Assembly (NCBI RefSeq): GCF_040111675.1
Contig: NZ_CP157794.1
Location: 4,237,501-4,301,500 of the forward strand
Direction of reading: 5' to 3'
DNA from: Salinarimonas sp.
GTDB lineage: Bacteria > Pseudomonadota > Alphaproteobacteria > Rhizobiales > Beijerinckiaceae
DNA: 64,000 bases
A model generated the notes under the pieces. That model was not told the DNA's origin. It saw nothing but the letters and a program-made list of their open reading frames with translations, and did not search any database. Both the position numbers and the translations under genes were made by a program. Within the stretch, counting starts at the first letter, position 1; each line of letters opens with the position of its first letter. This document shows, piece after piece, positions 7,916-16,496 of the stretch.

Positions 7916-9556
7916 GTGCATGACGATGCCAGATACGCCGTCGCGCGCAAGTGGCTGATCGCGATGCTTCGCGCCCAGAGCCTGTGGATCGCCGCCGTCG
8001 TGGCCGTCGGGATCCTCGGCGCGATGGCCGGCGTCGCCGGCATCGCGGCGCTTCATCGCTTCATCGACGCCATCGCCTCGGGCGCCACGGACGCCGCGAT
8101 GACCTACCTCGGGGGATTCGCCGTCGCGGCGTTCGCCGGGCTCGCGCTCGCCCGCGTGCGGCTGACCCTGAGGATCGCGCTCGACAGGCGGCTGACCGGC
8201 GTCGCGTCCAGCGATCTCCTCTCGATCCTCTTCGGCGGGTCGGCTCGCGACGGCGACCACCTTCAGACGGGGGCGGTCGTCGCCCGGCTCCAGGAATGCG
8301 GGCGCGTCCTGAGCCAGGCGACCGAGGTGGCGGTGCGCGGGTCGTCCGAGCTCCTCTTCTTTCTTCTCGCGATCGGCTACGCCTTCGTGACGAGCGTTCC
8401 GCTCACCCTCGTCGCGCTCGGCTCCTTTCCGATCGCCTACGGCGTGGCGCGTCTCGGCACCCGCTTCGTGACCCGGCCGAACGAGGCGCTCCTCGCCGCC
8501 CAGGAGACCTACAACACGGGGCTCATCTCGGGGCTGGAGACGCGTCTCGACGCGCGCTCCTGGGGGCTCGCCGCGCCCGTTCGCGACGGCCTGATCGAAC
8601 GGCTCCGGACGGTCGTCGATGCGGGCGCCCGCGTACGCCGCATCTCGGGCGACCTGCGCCTCGCGACGACGGGCGTCCAACGCGGCGCGGAGATCCTCGT
8701 CCTCCTCGTCGGCACCTTCGAGGTGGCCCGCGGGGCGCTGACGCCGGGCGGGCTGCTCGCCTTCTTCTTCCTCCTCGTACGCATCGGCAATCCGCTGACC
8801 ATGCTCGCGGGGCTGTCGGAAGCGTGGCGGCAGACCGGGATCGTCCTCGTCCGAGTCGGCGCCCTCCTCGCCGAGCCGACGCCCGACGCCCCTGGCCCGT
8901 CACTCGTCGCGCTCGGCCCGGGGGAGATCGCCGCGACGCGGCCCGACGGCCGCGTCCTCGCCCATTTGCGCCCGGGCGACCGCGTGAAGGTGACCGGGCC
9001 CGTGGGCGTCGGCAAGAGCTCGCTGCTTCACGTGCTCGCCGGGCGCGCCGGCCCGATGCCCGGCGTGCGTGCGCTGGGGCCGGGCATCGGCGGCGACGAC
9101 ATCGTGCATCTCGGGCCCCGTCCCTTCCTGTTCGCGGCATCGCTGCTCGACAACCTGCGCGGCGGCGCCCGCGCGGCGACCGCGGGCGATGTCAGGACGA
9201 CGGCGGCGGCCATGGGTCTCGAGAGCGTGCTGGCGTCCCGCTGGGATGCCCTCGCCGATCCCCTGGACCCCGCCGTCCCATGCCTCTCCGCGGGCGAGGC
9301 GCAGGCCGTCGCGCTCGTGCGGCTCGCGCTGTCCGGCAAGCGCGTGGCGATCCTGGACGAGGCGACCTGCCACCTCGAGCCCGACGCGGAGGCGCGCGCG
9401 CTCGACTGGCTCGCCCGCCGCGACGATGCGGACATTCTGGTCGTAGCCGGTCATCGGCTCGATACGCTAGACGTCTTCACGCGAACGATCGCTCTCGGAC
9501 GCTCCGATCGCGATCGCTGCGTGCCGGAAGGGGGAACGGATCATGCTCGAACGTAG
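7916..9556 (+). CDS. ABC exporter, fused membrane and ATPase domains
   Basis: This 546-residue half-transporter has an N-terminal membrane domain of about six segments (first about residues 20-45) and a C-terminal nucleotide-binding domain. Walker A is GPVGVGKSS and Walker B VAILDEAT; the signature is degenerate (LSAGEAQ), and the ATPase domain is short. I chose the GTG at 7916 because AGGTGGGGG lies just upstream. An ATG at 7964 is the main alternative. No C39 peptidase domain is present, so it would not itself cleave a double-glycine leader. It is followed by an overlapping DUF1648-like gene. It is a second exporter in the same locus as the split MacAB-like pump, possibly for self-protection or for a different substrate. 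Confidence 0.8.
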   Translation: MHDDARYAVARKWLIAMLRAQSLWIAAVVAVGILGAMAGVAGIAALHRFIDAIASGATDAAMTYLGGFAVAAFAGLALARVRLTLRIALDRRLTGVASSDLLSILFGGSARDGDHLQTGAVVARLQECGRVLSQATEVAVRGSSELLFFLLAIGYAFVTSVPLTLVALGSFPIAYGVARLGTRFVTRPNEALLAAQETYNTGLISGLETRLDARSWGLAAPVRDGLIERLRTVVDAGARVRRISGDLRLATTGVQRGAEILVLLVGTFEVARGALTPGGLLAFFFLLVRIGNPLTMLAGLSEAWRQTGIVLVRVGALLAEPTPDAPGPSLVALGPGEIAATRPDGRVLAHLRPGDRVKVTGPVGVGKSSLLHVLAGRAGPMPGVRALGPGIGGDDIVHLGPRPFLFAASLLDNLRGGARAATAGDVRTTAAAMGLESVLASRWDALADPLDPAVPCLSAGEAQAVALVRLALSGKRVAILDEATCHLEPDAEARALDWLARRDDADILVVAGHRLDTLDVFTRTIALGRSDRDRCVPEGGTDHART

Positions 9557-10016
9557 GTCGCCAGCCATTCTCGCGGCGATCGTCGCGGCCATGCTGGCGA
9601 TGTCGGCGGTCGCGCTCGTGCGGCTGGGCCCGGGCGCGCCGATCGCCATGCATTTCGGCCTGGACGGCGAGCCGACCTGGCGGGCGCCGGCGGCGATCGG
9701 CCTGCTGGTGCTGCCTCTCGGCGTCGTCCTGATCGCGATCGTCGGGCGACGGCCGTCACGAGGCCTGTCGCCCGCCGCGAACGCCGCGATCCTCGTCCTC
9801 GTCGCTCTCGCGCTTCTCGGCGGTCATGCGGTCGTCGTGCTGTCGGCGCTGGGCGTGGAGCTCGATCCCGTTCGGATCGGCAGCGCGCTGAGCGGATCCG
9901 TCCTGATCGGCGTCGTCGCCGCGAGACGATGGAGCGGAGGGGGGGCCGGCGTTGGCGTGGACGCCGCGCTGGCGCTGGCGGGCGTCGCGCTCCTGGGCTT
10001 CGCCGCATCGACGTGA
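9543..10016 (+). CDS. small integral membrane protein, DUF1648-like
   Basis: This is a 157-residue protein with four hydrophobic segments (about 8-26, 48-64, 80-100, 110-150). The motif PIAMHFGLDGEPTWRAP matches the DUF1648 pattern, as in SdpI-type immunity proteins, where a short PxHF-NxxGxPD-like loop lies between the first two membrane helices. It overlaps the ABC exporter by 14 bases and closes the operon. SdpI confers immunity to a secreted toxic peptide in Bacillus. By analogy this could protect the producer from a membrane-active peptide made by the locus, but that is inference. Confidence 0.6.
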   Translation: MLERRSPAILAAIVAAMLAMSAVALVRLGPGAPIAMHFGLDGEPTWRAPAAIGLLVLPLGVVLIAIVGRRPSRGLSPAANAAILVLVALALLGGHAVVVLSALGVELDPVRIGSALSGSVLIGVVAARRWSGGGAGVGVDAALALAGVALLGFAAST

Positions 10017-10254
10017 GCGGCCCGACGCCGTCCCGTGGGAGCCCGGTCCGACGTCCAGCCAACTCGCAGTCGCCGCCGGCGGCACGGTGGCGGCCCGGTG
10101 GCGGCATGGCGCGCCTCGGAGAGGCAGCCTCGTCCCCGAAGCGGAGGGATGCGGCGCGGGAGGATGCTGCAGCCGCCCACGAGATCGCGGACCCGCCGGA
10201 CAGCGAGACGACGGCGCGCCATGCCGGACGCGTGATCGCACCGCCCCTGCCGTC
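10017..10254. other. intergenic space between two convergent genes
   Basis: No convincing gene, RNA or repeat was seen. Short ORFs here have Arg/Pro/Ser-rich compositions expected of non-coding GC-rich DNA. The segment marks the edge between the RiPP-like locus and the large minus-strand biosynthetic cluster, so it is a possible insertion junction, but no direct repeat or attachment site was recognised. Confidence 0.4.
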
Positions 10255-10977
10255 TCAGAGCCTCCGGCGGAGCTGCACGAAGCTCGCCAGCAGCACGGCG
10301 GCCAGCGTCCATGCCAGCAACAGGACGACGAACGACCACTCGAAGGGGTCCCCGCTCACGGCGGCCCAGCTCAATTCCCCCATCGCGCGAGTGGGCGTCC
10401 ATTCCGACACCGCCGCGATCGCCGACGGCATCACCATCGGCGGGACCCAGAGCCCCCCGAGATACGCCAGCGGCAGATAGACGAGATTGGCCAGCGGCAC
10501 CGCCGCCCGCGCGGATGCGACGGTCCCGAGCGCGATGCCCAGCAGCGTCGCGGGGACGACGGAGACCAGGCACACCAGGGCGAGGCGAGCCCATGCGGTC
10601 GCATCCAGCCGGATCGCGTTCAGCACCAGCGCCATCGCCACGACCAGCGCGACCGCCAGTGCGGTGATCATCACCGCCGCGACGATCCGCGCGCTCCATT
10701 GCGCGGTCAGGCTGCGCGGCAGGCTGCGTTGCCAGGCTTCGAACGGGCTCTCGCGGTCCTGGGCGATGCTGACGCCGAACTGAAAGAAGCCGACGCCGAC
10801 CACGGCATAGACGCAGAAGGACGCCATCGCATTGGCGGCCCATTGCGTCCCGCCGCTCTGCGCCCCGAAGAAGGTGTAGAGCATGGCCGGAAAGAGAATG
10901 GTCGGGACCCAGAAGCCGGGCTGGCGGAAGAGCACGCGCAGGGTCAGCAGGCATTCGGCCCAGAACTGCGAGATCAT
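10255..10977 (-). CDS. ABC-2 type transporter permease
   Basis: This 240-residue protein has six hydrophobic segments and the ABC-2 family layout. The first membrane segment follows a Arg-Gln-Pro-Gly-Phe-Trp motif. A GLWVPP signature with surrounding aromatic residues sits before the last segment, typical of exporters of drugs, lipids or polysaccharide. It overlaps the preceding ATPase gene by 4 bases (ATGA), so the two form one transporter. It is the last gene of the minus-strand series and could export the aryl-polyene-like product or a precursor. A role in resistance is equally possible. Confidence 0.85.
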   Translation of the reverse strand: MISQFWAECLLTLRVLFRQPGFWVPTILFPAMLYTFFGAQSGGTQWAANAMASFCVYAVVGVGFFQFGVSIAQDRESPFEAWQRSLPRSLTAQWSARIVAAVMITALAVALVVAMALVLNAIRLDATAWARLALVCLVSVVPATLLGIALGTVASARAAVPLANLVYLPLAYLGGLWVPPMVMPSAIAAVSEWTPTRAMGELSWAAVSGDPFEWSFVVLLLAWTLAAVLLASFVQLRRRL

Positions 10978-11867
10978 GCGGTGCGCTCCTCCCGGCGGAT
11001 GCGGTCGATGAGGTCGTTGAGCTTCATGGGCTCGATCGTCAGGCCCTCGAACGGGACGGCCTCGGCGGTCAGCCGCCGCGCGATGGCGTCGCTGTCCGCG
11101 CTGTCGCAGCGCCAGAAGCGCCCGTGCCGCGTGGCCCGCAACCAGTCCGGCGGCGCGACGTCGTCGGGCAGGGCGAAGCTGACATGGTTGACCGAGGTCC
11201 GCCTGCGGATGTCGTCCAGCTCGCCCGAGAGGACGGTTTCTCCCTTGTCGATCAACGTGATGGAGGTGCAGATCGCCTCGACCTCGTCCCAGTGGTGCGA
11301 GCACAGGACCACGCTGCCGCCATCCTTCACATAAGCCCGCATCACGCTGCGAAAGGCCTCTTGCGCATCGGTGTCCAGCCCTGTCGTCGGCTCGTCGAGA
11401 AAGACGAGCTTCGGCGCGCCGACGAAGGCCAAGGCGAGCGAGACGCGGCGAATCTCGCCCCCCGAGAAGCCGGCGACACGCCGGTCGATCAGCTTCTCCA
11501 GCCCGAACATCGCCACCAGATCGTCGATCCGCGGGCGTACGCCGTAGCGGGCGCCGGCATAGTCCAGAAGCTCGCGCGGCGACACCTGCTCGGGAAACCC
11601 GGCCGCCTGGGGCGTGGCCCCCACCAGCGCGCGGGCCGCGGGGCTGCCGACGGGGTGACCGAAGATCAGCGCCTCACCCCTGTCGGGGGAGATCAGGCCC
11701 AGCAGCATTCTCAGCGTCGTCGATTTTCCCGCCCCGTTCGGACCGAGCAACCCGAGCGCCTGCCCCGGCGCCACCGCCACGTCGACCCGCGAGACGGCCT
11801 GGACGACGCCGAACCGCTTGGACAGACCTTCGGCACGGATCGCGTGAGCTGTCGCATTTTCCGCCAT
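10974..11867 (-). CDS. ABC-2 type transporter ATP-binding protein
   Basis: This is a nucleotide-binding subunit of about 297 residues. It has Walker A GPNGAGKST, signature FSGGEIRR, Walker B LVFLDEPTTGLD and switch His in SHHWDEVE, where the usual single His is doubled. A C-terminal accessory domain of about 90 residues, common in the ABC-2/CcmA group, follows. I start at ATG 11867 (MAENAT); ATGs at 11873 and 11912 are in frame, and the extension is less convincing. It works with the permease that overlaps its 3' end. It is divergent from the ATP-grasp gene at 12015 across about 150 bases. Confidence 0.85.
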   Translation of the reverse strand: MAENATAHAIRAEGLSKRFGVVQAVSRVDVAVAPGQALGLLGPNGAGKSTTLRMLLGLISPDRGEALIFGHPVGSPAARALVGATPQAAGFPEQVSPRELLDYAGARYGVRPRIDDLVAMFGLEKLIDRRVAGFSGGEIRRVSLALAFVGAPKLVFLDEPTTGLDTDAQEAFRSVMRAYVKDGGSVVLCSHHWDEVEAICTSITLIDKGETVLSGELDDIRRRTSVNHVSFALPDDVAPPDWLRATRHGRFWRCDSADSDAIARRLTAEAVPFEGLTIEPMKLNDLIDRIRREERTA

Positions 11868-12014
11868 GTGCATAGCATCCCGATCGGGTGTCAGACGTTG
11901 TGCCTGTCTCATTTTTCATGTACCGTCAAGCCGTCCTCGAGCAAGGAGCCTGTGCGCCGCGCCTCGGTCCGTCATCGGCCGATCGCGCCGATCGTCTGGA
12001 AGGGGCACGACACA

Positions 12015-13124
12015 ATGACCGACCGCGTCGACGGCAAGCCTCGGATATTGATTGCAACCAATGATTTCGAAACCCCCGGCCGGCCGGAAGACCCGTCGCC
12101 GGGCAAGATCAGCGGCTACGTCCACTATTCCGCGGGCACGGTCGCGCTGGTCGAGCAGCTGCTGGCCGAGATCGGCTGCGATGCCGAGACGATGAGCTTT
12201 TCCCCGCGGGGCATCGAGGCGCGCGTCGCACGAGCCGCCGCCGAGGGTCGCCCGGTGTCGGGCCTGATCGACCTGTTCGAGCCCAGTGCCGGCAACGCGG
12301 CGATCGACGATCTGCCGCGGACGATGGACGCGCTCGGGATCCCGCATTCGGGCTCGGGCGCCGTGTCGCGGATCCTGCAGCGCGACAAGGACCAGAGCAA
12401 GATCGTGGCGGAGCAGGTCGGCGTTCCCACGCCGAGCTGGATCAGGCTGTCGGACTCGTCGGATCTGGGCGACGCGGGGCGTCTGGACGCGCTGCTGCCG
12501 GCGATCGTCAAGCCGAACACCGCCAGCGTCAGCCGCTCGTTGTTCCTGGCGCGGACCCGGGAAGAAGCCGTTCGTTTCGTCGACCGGGTCAGGCAGGAAG
12601 CGCGGGACGACGTGCTCGTGGAACGCTTCGTGCCGGGAACCGAGATCACGGTCGTGAAGATCGGCAACGGCGAGTCTGCCGATGTGGTGCCGTTGATCCT
12701 GACCTACGAACGCGGGAACCTGCCGCCGTCGGACTTCGTCTTCCTGCAACAGGACAAGCTGGGCAATTCGCCCAAGGGAAAACGCTGCTTGTGGAAGCTG
12801 GCCAGAGCGAAGCTCGACGCGAGCGTGTGTGACGAGCTGGTGCGGCTGACCAACGTGCTGGCGGACGCCTTCGACGGCAAGGACATGATCCGGATCGATT
12901 TCCGCATTCATCCTGACGGCACGATCTATTTCATCGAAACGAACGCCCAACCGACCATCAACGACCATATCGGCAGCACGACCTTCACGATCAACCGTGA
13001 ATACTTCCGCGCTCAACACGGCGTTCAGAAACGATATCTGCAGGTCGCGCTGGACCGCATGGGGCTGTCCGGAGACGGGCGCCATGCCCCGGGCTCGATC
13101 GCGGCCGGCGTTCCCTCGCGTTGA
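12015..13124 (+). CDS. ATP-grasp ligase, D-Ala-D-Ala ligase-like
   Basis: This 369-residue ATP-grasp enzyme resembles D-alanine-D-alanine ligase. N-terminal residues 9-120 form a Rossmann-like domain. LPAIVKPN carries the ATP-binding Lys. DVLVERFVPGTEITV supplies the central-domain acidic residues, and the closing metal-binding run is MIRIDFRIHPDGTIYFIETNAQP. Such enzymes form amide bonds through acyl phosphates. GGAAGGGG about 10 bases upstream supports the ATG at 12015. It is the only plus-strand gene inside the minus-strand cluster. It is longer at both ends than a typical Ddl, and peptidoglycan Ddl genes usually sit in the division cluster. A tailoring role, adding an amino acid to an aryl or acyl acid, is therefore plausible but unproven. 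Confidence 0.75.
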   Translation: MTDRVDGKPRILIATNDFETPGRPEDPSPGKISGYVHYSAGTVALVEQLLAEIGCDAETMSFSPRGIEARVARAAAEGRPVSGLIDLFEPSAGNAAIDDLPRTMDALGIPHSGSGAVSRILQRDKDQSKIVAEQVGVPTPSWIRLSDSSDLGDAGRLDALLPAIVKPNTASVSRSLFLARTREEAVRFVDRVRQEARDDVLVERFVPGTEITVVKIGNGESADVVPLILTYERGNLPPSDFVFLQQDKLGNSPKGKRCLWKLARAKLDASVCDELVRLTNVLADAFDGKDMIRIDFRIHPDGTIYFIETNAQPTINDHIGSTTFTINREYFRAQHGVQKRYLQVALDRMGLSGDGRHAPGSIAAGVPSR

Positions 13125-13187
13125 AGGCGCGGCTTCGGCCGGCCGTCCCGCGCCTGCCGGCAAGCAGAGGCATGGCCGTGCCCATCG

Positions 13188-13850
13188 TCACGAACGATCC
13201 GACACACCGGGCGACACCAGCGTGGCGGGGATGAGCCCGCGCAGGGAGTTTCCGACGAAGAGCCCCTCCGGGCTGCCGGTCAGGTCGGACAGGCTCAGCG
13301 GCGCGACGATGGCGCGCCCTGTTTCGATCAACGCCCTTCGCAGCACGCCGGGCAAGGCGCCCGCGGCGACCGGCGGGGTGATCAAGCGGCCCTCGCGTCG
13401 CAGGAAGACGTTGGTGATGCTGCCTTCGCAAACCTCCCCTGCGCCGTTGAGAAAGAGCCATTCGTCGAGGCCCTCGGGCAGCGCCTCGCGTGCCTCGTCG
13501 TACAGCTCGCGCCGGTTCGTCTTGTGGGCGCGCCAGATCTCGCCTTCGTCGACACGGCTCTCGTGCACCGCCACGCGCCAGGCCGTGGCGTCCGGGGCGA
13601 GGTCGAAGGCCTGGATCACCGGTGCGGCGCCCCCCTCGGCCACGCCGATCCGGATGCGCGCGGGGCCCGCCGGCGCCCGCGCCGCCAGGGACGAGCGCAG
13701 GCGATCCAGCGCCAGGGGCAGGCCGAAGGCCGCACAGCTGTCGGCCAGCCGCGCGAGGTGCAGATCCAGCCGCACGTATCCCTCGTCGGGATCGAATCGC
13801 AGGGTTTCGAACACCTCGAGCGGCGCGAGCACACGGACCGTCCCGGACAT
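13188..13850 (-). CDS. pabC: aminodeoxychorismate lyase-like PLP enzyme (class IV aminotransferase fold)
   Basis: This 220-residue PLP-dependent protein of fold type IV has the Schiff-base Lys in RAHKTNRREL, the motif NGAGEVCEGSITNVF that contacts PLP phosphate, and a late LRGLIPATL strand. It is at the short end for the family. PabC removes pyruvate from 4-amino-4-deoxychorismate to give 4-aminobenzoate. The same cluster carries a fused PabA-PabB protein (29018-31255), so the pair supplies the full chorismate-to-4-aminobenzoate route. Branched-chain or D-amino acid aminotransferases share the fold; context favours PabC. The start is adjacent to the LolA-like gene stop (1-base spacing). Confidence 0.8.
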   Translation of the reverse strand: MSGTVRVLAPLEVFETLRFDPDEGYVRLDLHLARLADSCAAFGLPLALDRLRSSLAARAPAGPARIRIGVAEGGAAPVIQAFDLAPDATAWRVAVHESRVDEGEIWRAHKTNRRELYDEAREALPEGLDEWLFLNGAGEVCEGSITNVFLRREGRLITPPVAAGALPGVLRRALIETGRAIVAPLSLSDLTGSPEGLFVGNSLRGLIPATLVSPGVSDRS

Positions 13851-14612
13851 TCAGTTGATCTGGAAGAAGCCGTTCACCGAGAAGTCGCGGCGCGAGAATC
13901 GCGCCGACTGCGCCTCCCTCGTCGTGACGACGGTCGTGTTGTAGGGCGGCGTGGGGTTGGCCAGCGCCATGTGGCGGATCGACGTGCCGCCCCCGAAGGA
14001 CTCGGGCGACGAGAACCACGCCGATTTCTGGTGCTTGCCGCTGACCAGGTAGTAATCGGCGCGCACGGGCACGAGCGACCCCGCCACGACCCAGAGGTCG
14101 ATCCGATCGTAGGTCGCGGTGCGCGTCGTGGCCTTCAACCGGATCCGCTCGAAGCTGCCGCTCGCGGTACGGAACCCGACATTCGTGGGCGGGCCGGCAG
14201 GCGCGGCACTGGGCGCGCGTTCCTCGATCCGGTAGCTGCCCGCGAAGGTCAGCCGCCCGATGTCGCCGAAGTTGGCATCCCCGACCAGACGCTGCAGCGG
14301 GCTGATCCGAACCGGGCGGCTGGTGGACGGAATGTAGAGGTAGAACGAGGTGTCGGTCATCAGCACGTAGCGGCCGTTCTCGACCCCGGTCAGCATCTTC
14401 ACCACCGATTCGTTGCGGTCGTTGAGAAAGACCTGAAAGTCCTTCGTCTGGCCGTCCGCGGTCCGCGCCCGAACCATCACCTCGGCATTCGGATAGGGCA
14501 CGCGGTGAGCATCGATCTGCTGGAGCACGGCGTCGGCGGCGGCCGGGCTCGGTGACGTCAGCGCCAGAACGGCGACGCAGGCACAGGCCAGGGCGGATTT
14601 CCATAGGCTCAT
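13851..14612 (-). CDS. LolA-like outer-membrane lipoprotein sorting protein
   Basis: This 253-residue protein has a signal peptide (about residues 1-26, ending SPAAADA). Its all-beta body resembles the LolA/LolB half-barrel (DUF4292/COG2834 group). It includes TDTSFYLYIPSTSRPVRISPLQRL, in which a structural-protein-like strand turns into the hydrophobic-pocket region, and later a DYYLVSGKHQKSAWFSS strand. Periplasmic LolA-type carriers shuttle acylated molecules across the periplasm. Aryl polyene clusters commonly carry one, and here it sits right beside LolD- and LolE-like genes. Together they suggest extraction of a lipid-like product from the inner membrane and transfer outward. This is a dedicated copy rather than the housekeeping lolA, judging by position. 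Confidence 0.7.
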   Translation of the reverse strand: MSLWKSALACACVAVLALTSPSPAAADAVLQQIDAHRVPYPNAEVMVRARTADGQTKDFQVFLNDRNESVVKMLTGVENGRYVLMTDTSFYLYIPSTSRPVRISPLQRLVGDANFGDIGRLTFAGSYRIEERAPSAAPAGPPTNVGFRTASGSFERIRLKATTRTATYDRIDLWVVAGSLVPVRADYYLVSGKHQKSAWFSSPESFGGGTSIRHMALANPTPPYNTTVVTTREAQSARFSRRDFSVNGFFQIN

Positions 14613-14625
14613 CGAGTGGTCCTCC

Positions 14626-15819
14626 TCAGCGTTCCGACAAGAATTCGACGACTTCGCGCCGCTCGAGCTGATAGGTGGGCGCCCATGCGACGAGCGTGGT
14701 CAGGGCGGTGAAGAACGCGACGATCAGGGCGCCACCGAGCAGGTCGACGTCGACGATCAACGGGTATTGCAGCGTCCGGCCCGGCGGCGGCGGCATGTCG
14801 ATGCCCATCATGGTCACGCCGAAGGCCACGAGCCCTCCCAGAACCACGCCGGCCAGGGCGCCGCACGAGCCCATCAGGGCGCCTTCCAGCGCGAACGTCG
14901 CCCGGATCTTGGCGCGGCTGATGCCGAGCGCGATCATCGTGCCCATCTCCTTGCGGCGTTCGTTGATCGCCAGGACGACCACGTTGATCACGGAGAATGC
15001 GATCACGGTCGACAGGACCGCGCCCAGCACGAAGAAAACGCTGCGATACAGCGACACGACCCCGCCGTAGAACGGCGACAGCTCGGACCAGGTGGCGACG
15101 GTCAGTTCCGGGAAGCGCTGCGCGAGCGCGGCGGCCACGCTTTCCACATCCGCGGTGTCGTGCAGCACGATCACCTTCGTCTCGGTCACGTCGGTGTTCA
15201 GAAGAAACCGGGCGGTCTCCAGATGCGTCAGGCCCTGACGCATGTCGAGCTCCGGAACACCGGTCGTGTAGCTGCCGCGCAGACTGACGTCGACGGCATT
15301 CAGCACGCCGTCATGCGTCGTGCCCAGGAGCGTCAGCAAGGTGCCCGGCGCGACGCCGATGTCCTGCGCCAGCTCCTTGCCCAGCACGGCGTCGGGCGCG
15401 ACCGGGTCGTGGTCCAGCGGCAGATGCTCGCCTTCGGTCACCGGCGCGAAGCCGATCGACATCCGGCGTTCCCGTTCCGGCTCGATACCCATCACCTGCA
15501 GGGTCCGCGTCTGCGCTCCCGTCGAGATCAAACCGCCGAAGCTGAGCCGGCTCATGCCGAACCGCACCCGGTCGTCGGCGGCCGCCCAGTCCTCCAGGGC
15601 GCCGATCTCCCGGGGCGAGAGGAAGTCCTCGTCCTTCGAGACCTGGATGTGCCCCACGCCGCCCAGGATGGTGCTCTCCTGCAGGCCGTAGAAGGTGGCC
15701 AGCATGAAGCCCAGCGACAGCATCGCCGACATGGCCCCCACGCCGACGATCAGCAGGACGATGGCGGTGCGCCCGGCGTTCCGCCAGACATTGCGCCATG
15801 CGAGACGAACCCATCTCAT
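14626..15819 (-). CDS. LolC/LolE-type ABC permease
   Basis: This 397-residue protein has the four-helix MacB/LolE layout. The first membrane segment (about 15-40) lies in TAIVLLIVGVGAMSAML. A large periplasmic domain (about 45-265) follows, then three C-terminal segments with an FtsX core ending in a LLGGALIVAFFTALTTLVAW helix. It overlaps the ATPase gene upstream by 4 bases (ATGA). In the Lol pathway such permeases extract lipoproteins from the inner membrane for LolA. Here the substrate may instead be a polyene lipid or a lipoprotein carrier made by the cluster. Confidence 0.85.
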   Translation of the reverse strand: MRWVRLAWRNVWRNAGRTAIVLLIVGVGAMSAMLSLGFMLATFYGLQESTILGGVGHIQVSKDEDFLSPREIGALEDWAAADDRVRFGMSRLSFGGLISTGAQTRTLQVMGIEPERERRMSIGFAPVTEGEHLPLDHDPVAPDAVLGKELAQDIGVAPGTLLTLLGTTHDGVLNAVDVSLRGSYTTGVPELDMRQGLTHLETARFLLNTDVTETKVIVLHDTADVESVAAALAQRFPELTVATWSELSPFYGGVVSLYRSVFFVLGAVLSTVIAFSVINVVVLAINERRKEMGTMIALGISRAKIRATFALEGALMGSCGALAGVVLGGLVAFGVTMMGIDMPPPPGRTLQYPLIVDVDLLGGALIVAFFTALTTLVAWAPTYQLERREVVEFLSER

Positions 15820-16493
15820 GCGACGACCCGCCCATCGAGAAGCCGGATCTTGCGGCTGGTGTAGGCCACGATGTCAGGGTCGTGGGTCGACACGATGCAG
15901 AGGCATGCGTTCGCGGTGTTCAGTTCCTGGATCAGCGCCATGATCTGCTCCGACGCCTGCGCGTCGAGATTGGCGGTCGGCTCGTCCGCGAACAGGATCT
16001 TGGGCCTGCGCACCAGCGCGCGAGCGATCGATACGCGCTGCTGCTGCCCCCCGGAAAGCTGCGCCGGCCGGTGGTTCAGTCGCGTGCCCAGGCCGACCTT
16101 CTCCAGCATCTCGACGGCGCGGGCCCGTCTCTCGGATCGGGAAATGGGCACTTCCCAAAGCGGCAATTCGACATTCTCCTGCGCGCTCAGAACGTCGATC
16201 AGGTTGAAGCTCTGAAAGATGTAGCCGCAGGTCCCGGCCAGAAAGGCCGAGCGCTCGGCCTCGGCCATGTCGGAGAGGTCGGCGCCCTGGATGCAGACGC
16301 GCCCGGCCGTGGGGCGCGCCAATCCCGAGAAGATGCTCAAGAGCGTGGACTTGCCGCTCCCCGACGGGCCGGTCAGGGCGACGAGCTCCCCGGCCTCGAG
16401 CGCCACGGAGACATCGCGCAGCGCCGGGACATCGACGCTGCCCATCCTGAAGGTCTTCGACACGTTCTCGGCGACGAGAAGCGGCGCGGCCAT
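15816..16493 (-). CDS. LolD-type ABC ATP-binding protein
   Basis: This 225-residue ATPase has Walker A GPSGSGKST, Q-loop IFQSFNL, signature LSGGQQQR, Walker B ILFADEPTANLD and switch His in STHD. The length and spacing fit the LolD/MacB ATPase group. It overlaps the permease start by 4 bases and is preceded by a secreted helical protein 3 bases away. The three neighbouring genes reproduce a LolD-LolE-LolA order, so they likely act as one extraction system for the cluster product. Confidence 0.88.
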   Translation of the reverse strand: MAAPLLVAENVSKTFRMGSVDVPALRDVSVALEAGELVALTGPSGSGKSTLLSIFSGLARPTAGRVCIQGADLSDMAEAERSAFLAGTCGYIFQSFNLIDVLSAQENVELPLWEVPISRSERRARAVEMLEKVGLGTRLNHRPAQLSGGQQQRVSIARALVRRPKILFADEPTANLDAQASEQIMALIQELNTANACLCIVSTHDPDIVAYTSRKIRLLDGRVVA

Positions 16494-16496
16494 CGC

